NCBI GenBank assembly: GCA_965656935.1
Contig: CBFHMG010000005.1
Location: forward strand, 62,001-126,000
Direction: 5' to 3'
DNA length: 64,000 nt
From: M30B80 sp965656935
Lineage (GTDB): Bacteria; Pseudomonadota; Alphaproteobacteria; Rhodobacterales; Rhodobacteraceae
In this document: piece by piece, positions 61,113 to 64,000 of the stretch
How positions within the stretch are numbered: the first letter of the stretch is position 1
Layout of the letters: each line of letters starts with the position of its first letter
Program-made: the position numbers and the translations under genes
The notes under the pieces: generated by a model
Told to the model about the DNA's origin: nothing
The model's input: only the letters and a program-made list of their open reading frames with translations
Databases searched by the model: none

Positions 61113-61876
61113 GCAATCTATTTCGAAAAGTCGGGGTCCCGACCCTTTTCATCCTTGCCGTGATCGCCCTTTGGGAATGGTTGGTCTGGGTCAATGGCCT
61201 GCCTGACTACCGCATGGCCTCACCTTCCGATCTGGTGCCGAAATTCTGGCAATTCCGCTGGCTCTTCCTTGAAGCCTCATGGGAGACCTTGTGGCGCACG
61301 GTTGTTGGCCTTGGCGTTGCCGTGATCTTCGGCACGCTTTTGGGCATGGTCATGGGGTTTTCGCGCGTGGCGCGCGACGGTCTCTACCCGCTTCTGGTGG
61401 GCTTCAACGCAATCCCCAAAGCAACGGTAGTACCGATTGTTGCGCTGATCTTCGTGGGCCAGCATGATTTCAACACGATCCTGATCGCCTTCATGATCTC
61501 CTTCTTCCCAATCGCGGTCTCGGTCTCGATCGGCTTGTCGACGCTGGAGCCTGAATATCGCGACATCCTGCGCTCCCTCGGGGCATCGAATTTCACGATC
61601 TTCTGGAAAATCGCCCTGCCCAAGACGCTGCCCGAGTTCTTCGGTGCGCTGAAAGTGGCCGTCACCTTGGCCTTTATCGGGACCAATCTGATGGAGATCG
61701 TCAGCCCACATGGGCGTGGCTTGGGGGCCTTGTTCGACTCAGGGCGCATCAGTGCCGATTACCCGCTAATGTTTGCGGTGCTCTTTGCGCTGGCCGCTCT
61801 CGGGATCGTGCTGTTTTATGTGGTGGTCTTCCTTGAACGCGTCTTTGCAGGATGGGCCGACCGCTCTCCAAGCTAA
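61109..61876 (+). CDS. ABC transporter permease (SsuC/TauC/ThiX type)
   Basis: A 255-residue permease with six spans. The segment ETLWRTVVGLGVAVIFGTLLGMVMGFS and the coupling loop EPEYRDILRSLGASNFTIFWKIALPKTLPEFFGALKV identify the BPD-transp-1 domain of the SsuC family. Its start overlaps the ATPase stop. It is the last gene of the importer; the SRP RNA promoter begins 17 bp after its stop. Confidence 0.93.
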   Translation: MSNLFRKVGVPTLFILAVIALWEWLVWVNGLPDYRMASPSDLVPKFWQFRWLFLEASWETLWRTVVGLGVAVIFGTLLGMVMGFSRVARDGLYPLLVGFNAIPKATVVPIVALIFVGQHDFNTILIAFMISFFPIAVSVSIGLSTLEPEYRDILRSLGASNFTIFWKIALPKTLPEFFGALKVAVTLAFIGTNLMEIVSPHGRGLGALFDSGRISADYPLMFAVLFALAALGIVLFYVVVFLERVFAGWADRSPS

Positions 61877-61892
61877 GGTCAAACGCTCCGCC

Positions 61893-61921
61893 TTGCGACT
61901 CTGGCTGCGATTGCCTATATG
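61893..61921 (+). promoter_or_regulatory. Promoter of the SRP RNA gene
   Basis: TTGCGA, a 17-bp spacer and TATATG form a good sigma-70 promoter ending 1-2 bp before the GGGG at the RNA 5' end region. The start point would be about 61924-61928. Confidence 0.7.
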
Positions 61922-61922
61922 C

Positions 61923-62026
61923 GGGGTTGAGAGGTTGGCGCGGGCAAGCGCCTCGCCAACCTGGTCAGGTCCGGAAGGAAGCAGCCACAACGAGCCCCGC
62001 TTGGGTCGATGTCCAGCCTCTCACCT
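61923..62026 (+). ncRNA. ffs: Signal recognition particle RNA (4.5S-type)
   Basis: The universal apical loop GGTCAGGTCCGGAAGGAAGC is present near the middle. The ends GGTTGAGAGG and CCTCTCACC pair, giving the single long hairpin of the bacterial small SRP RNA (about 100 nt). It binds Ffh and guides co-translational membrane targeting. It has its own promoter and a terminator. Position upstream of dnaX is common in bacteria. The exact ends are estimated. Confidence 0.95.
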
Positions 62027-62030
62027 TACA

Positions 62031-62062
62031 AAAAACGCCGCTCCTTTCGGGGCGGCGTTTTT
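62031..62062. terminator. Terminator after the SRP RNA
   Basis: AAAAACGCCG and CGGCGTTTTT with inner CTCC/GGGG pairs form a strong stem around TTTC. The A and T tails on both sides let it also serve the convergent small membrane gene. Confidence 0.85.
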
Positions 62063-62085
62063 GTCTCAAGGTTTCCCAAGGCAGT

Positions 62086-62424
62086 TCACATACCATTCAC
62101 CAAAGACGTCATCGTATACATGCCCATAAAGGCCAAGACGGTTGCCGCAATGAAATAGACTGTCGCCCCTTTGATGAACCAATCGCTCCAGCCGCGCGCG
62201 ACTTTTGCCCGCCACAAAATCAAACCTGCCGCAATTGAAGGGGGATGGGCCAGAATGAAGACCGAGGTCAACGCCAGACCCATCCTGTGAAACACGCTAT
62301 CGCCGCCCGAGGCCTGAAATGTCCAGACCAACCACACAAGCGCCACCAATGCGGAAACTGCCAATAAAAACACGAACAAGGCGCCATGGATCGGGCGCCA
62401 ATTCGTTTGAAACTCATCTTGCAT
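62086..62424 (-). CDS. Small three-span membrane protein, unknown
   Basis: A 112-residue protein with about three membrane spans (about 14-35, 50-70 and 86-106) and a polar N-terminus MQDEFQTNWRPIHGALF. An AAGGG site lies 7 bp before the ATG at 62424, which settles the start. No named family is recognised. It is divergent from dnaX and convergent with ffs. Confidence 0.65.
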   Translation of the reverse strand: MQDEFQTNWRPIHGALFVFLLAVSALVALVWLVWTFQASGGDSVFHRMGLALTSVFILAHPPSIAAGLILWRAKVARGWSDWFIKGATVYFIAATVLAFMGMYTMTSLVNGM

Positions 62425-62546
62425 AATTCGGCCCTTTTCCAGCTTGCCTGATCCGCGGGGGATATAATCATTCGCGCCAGAGGAACAGGTTGCCGCGCCT
62501 CGCCACAAGCCCTAGTTTAGCACGAGGATTACGAAAGTAGGCACCC

Positions 62547-64000
62547 ATGAGCGAAACCGACCAACCCGTCTATCAGGTTCTGGCGCGCAAATACCGCCCG
62601 GCAAGCTTTGCCGACCTGATCGGTCAGGAGGCGATGGTCCGCACGCTCAAGAACGCCTTTGCCGCCGACAGGATCGCGCAGGCCTTCATCATGACGGGTA
62701 TCCGCGGAACGGGCAAAACCACCACCGCGCGGATCATCGCAAAGGGGCTGAATTGCACAGGCCCCGATGGCACTGGCAAACCCACGACCGAGCCTTGCGG
62801 TGTCTGCGAAAACTGCATGGCCATCGCCGAGGGGCGGCATGTAGATGTGCTTGAAATGGACGCGGCCAGCCGCACGGGCGTAAATGATATCCGCGAGATC
62901 ATCGAAAGCGTGCATTACCGTGCCGCCTCAGCCCGATACAAAATCTACATCATCGACGAAGTCCATATGCTCTCGACCAGTGCGTTCAACGCGCTGCTCA
63001 AGACCTTGGAAGAGCCGCCCGCCCATGTGAAATTCATTTTTGCCACCACGGAAATCCGCAAAGTGCCTGTCACGGTGCTGTCGCGCTGCCAGCGTTTTGA
63101 TCTGCGCCGCATAGAGCCCGAAGTGATGATCGCGCATCTCCAAGGAATTGCTGGCAAGGAAAACGCCCAGATCACCGAAGATGCGCTTGCGCTGATCACA
63201 CGCGCCGCCGAAGGCTCGGTGCGCGATGCTTTGAGCCTTCTGGATCAGGCGATCTCGCATGGCGCGGGCGAGACCACCGCCGATCAGGTGCGTGCAATGC
63301 TGGGGTTGGCAGATCGCGGCCGCGTCATGGATCTGTTCGATATGATCATGCAGGGCGATGCCGCAGGGGCCATCAACGAGCTTGGCAGCCAGTATTCAGA
63401 CGGGGCCGACCCGATGGCCGTGCTGCGCGATCTGGCCGAGATCACCCATTGGTTAAGCGTGATCAAAATCACGCCCGAAGCCGCCGAAGACCCCACAATC
63501 GGCCCTGATGAACGCGCAAGAGGCCGCATGCTGGCTGAAAAGCTGCATATGCGTGTGCTCAGCCGGATGTGGCAGATGCTGCTCAAAGCCTTGGAAGAAG
63601 TCGCCTTGGCCCCCAATTCCATGATGGCCGCCGAAATGGCCGTGATCCGCATGACCCATGTGTCTGATCTACCAACGCCGGGTGATTTGGTGCGCAAGCT
63701 GCAAGATATGCCGCCGCCGCAGGCGGGCAGCGCGGCACCCTCGGCCGCTGGCCCGTCAACGGGTGGCTCAGGCCCCAGCACCACAACACCACAGGCGCCA
63801 CAGGGCGGCGGCACGATGGCCCGCTCAGGCGCGCAAACGGCGGTCGCACTCGCCCCCGAAGACGCCCTCGCCCATTACCCGAGCTTTGAAAGCGTTGTGG
63901 CGCTGATTGAAGCCAATCGTGATATCAAATTGCTGGTAGAGGTGAAAACCTCGCTCAGGCTTGTTTCCTATTCGGCGGGGCGCATCGAATTTGAACCGAC
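62547..64000 (+). CDS. dnaX: DNA polymerase III subunit tau/gamma, partial
   Basis: The first 484 codons are present; the gene runs off the window. It is the clamp-loader ATPase. Domain I has YQVLARKYRPASFADLIGQE, Walker A GIRGTGKTTTARIIAKGLNC, four zinc Cys in CTGP...CGVCENC, Walker B YIIDEVHML and sensor-1 FATTEIRKVPVTVLSRCQRFDLRR. Sensor 2 is in EGSVRDALSLLDQ. A Pro/Gly/Ser-rich linker starts near residue 390. No A-rich slippery site like the E. coli gamma frameshift signal is seen in the part present. Confidence 0.97.
   Translation, partial: MSETDQPVYQVLARKYRPASFADLIGQEAMVRTLKNAFAADRIAQAFIMTGIRGTGKTTTARIIAKGLNCTGPDGTGKPTTEPCGVCENCMAIAEGRHVDVLEMDAASRTGVNDIREIIESVHYRAASARYKIYIIDEVHMLSTSAFNALLKTLEEPPAHVKFIFATTEIRKVPVTVLSRCQRFDLRRIEPEVMIAHLQGIAGKENAQITEDALALITRAAEGSVRDALSLLDQAISHGAGETTADQVRAMLGLADRGRVMDLFDMIMQGDAAGAINELGSQYSDGADPMAVLRDLAEITHWLSVIKITPEAAEDPTIGPDERARGRMLAEKLHMRVLSRMWQMLLKALEEVALAPNSMMAAEMAVIRMTHVSDLPTPGDLVRKLQDMPPPQAGSAAPSAAGPSTGGSGPSTTTPQAPQGGGTMARSGAQTAVALAPEDALAHYPSFESVVALIEANRDIKLLVEVKTSLRLVSYSAGRIEFEP

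Noticed and set aside
62547..64000. Programmed frameshift signal in dnaX for a gamma form
   Set aside because: No A-AAA-AAG-like slippery run or following hairpin was seen in the available part; the gene is cut off, so the rest is unknown.

Overview
The window is about 60% G+C by eye, densely coded on both strands, and looks like a chromosomal segment of an alphaproteobacterium of the Rhodobacteraceae (Roseobacter/Rhodobacter group). The evidence is the ethylmalonyl-CoA pathway genes (mcl2, mch, ecm, ccr), a ccoNOQP-ccoGHIS cytochrome cbb3 cluster beside fnrL, a membrane-anchored cytochrome cy, an lpcC-like core glycosyltransferase, an HvrA-type H-NS protein, and the ffs-dnaX pair. A TGT-N12-ACA palindrome (the PpsR/CrtJ consensus) lies between divergent hemC and hemE. 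This suggests, but does not prove, an anoxygenic phototroph or a descendant of one. No tRNA, rRNA, CRISPR array, transposase or prophage was seen.

Layout. 1-3048: end of a TauE/SafE-type exporter, then mcl2-nnrU-like-DUF1737-mch (C4/C5 CoA-ester steps of acetate assimilation). 3300-7838: sdhC-sdhD-sdhA-[sulfotransferase]-[lipoprotein]-sdhB, ending in a clear terminator. 7963-10619: a small membrane protein, a DUF1989 protein and an ornithine decarboxylase; the last is preceded by a speF-type leader that contains a 30-codon ORF. 10795-16924: a deoD gene broken by one in-frame stop, an H-NS-family gene, ecm, an acyltransferase and ccr. 16996-25518: rpe, deoC with an ALDH16-type two-domain aldehyde dehydrogenase, small membrane proteins, an M20 deacylase and a solute-binding protein without its permease genes. 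25592-32767: heme genes hemC, hemE and hemF with a FAD oxidoreductase, lpcC and a SPOR-tailed D,D-carboxypeptidase.

32786-43193 is the microaerobic respiration block: ccoS-I-H-G, a Flp-pilin-like gene, ccoP-Q-O-N, a tandem universal stress protein and fnrL. Two FNR-type boxes lie between ccoN and the stress-protein gene. 43348-49180 is a yejABEF-type peptide importer. 49350-57000 holds cytochrome cy, pheA, a lower-G+C pair of unknown exported/membrane proteins, a large periplasmic phytase/esterase-like protein, an EamA transporter, an SRPBCC protein and nudC. 57135-64000 holds a CpdB-like phosphoesterase with no signal peptide, an NMT1/THI5-type ABC importer, the SRP RNA with a good promoter and terminator, a small membrane protein, and the first 484 codons of dnaX.

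Main points for follow-up: (1) the leader ORF and anti-Shine-Dalgarno arrangement before ornithine decarboxylase; (2) a 20-bp element shared by the mcl2 and ccr upstream regions, which may define an ethylmalonyl-CoA regulon; (3) the PpsR-type sites at hemC/hemE; (4) a sulfotransferase and lipoprotein inside the succinate dehydrogenase operon; (5) the nonsense codon in deoD. All product calls rest on reading the sequence and on recall of the families; no database search was run.
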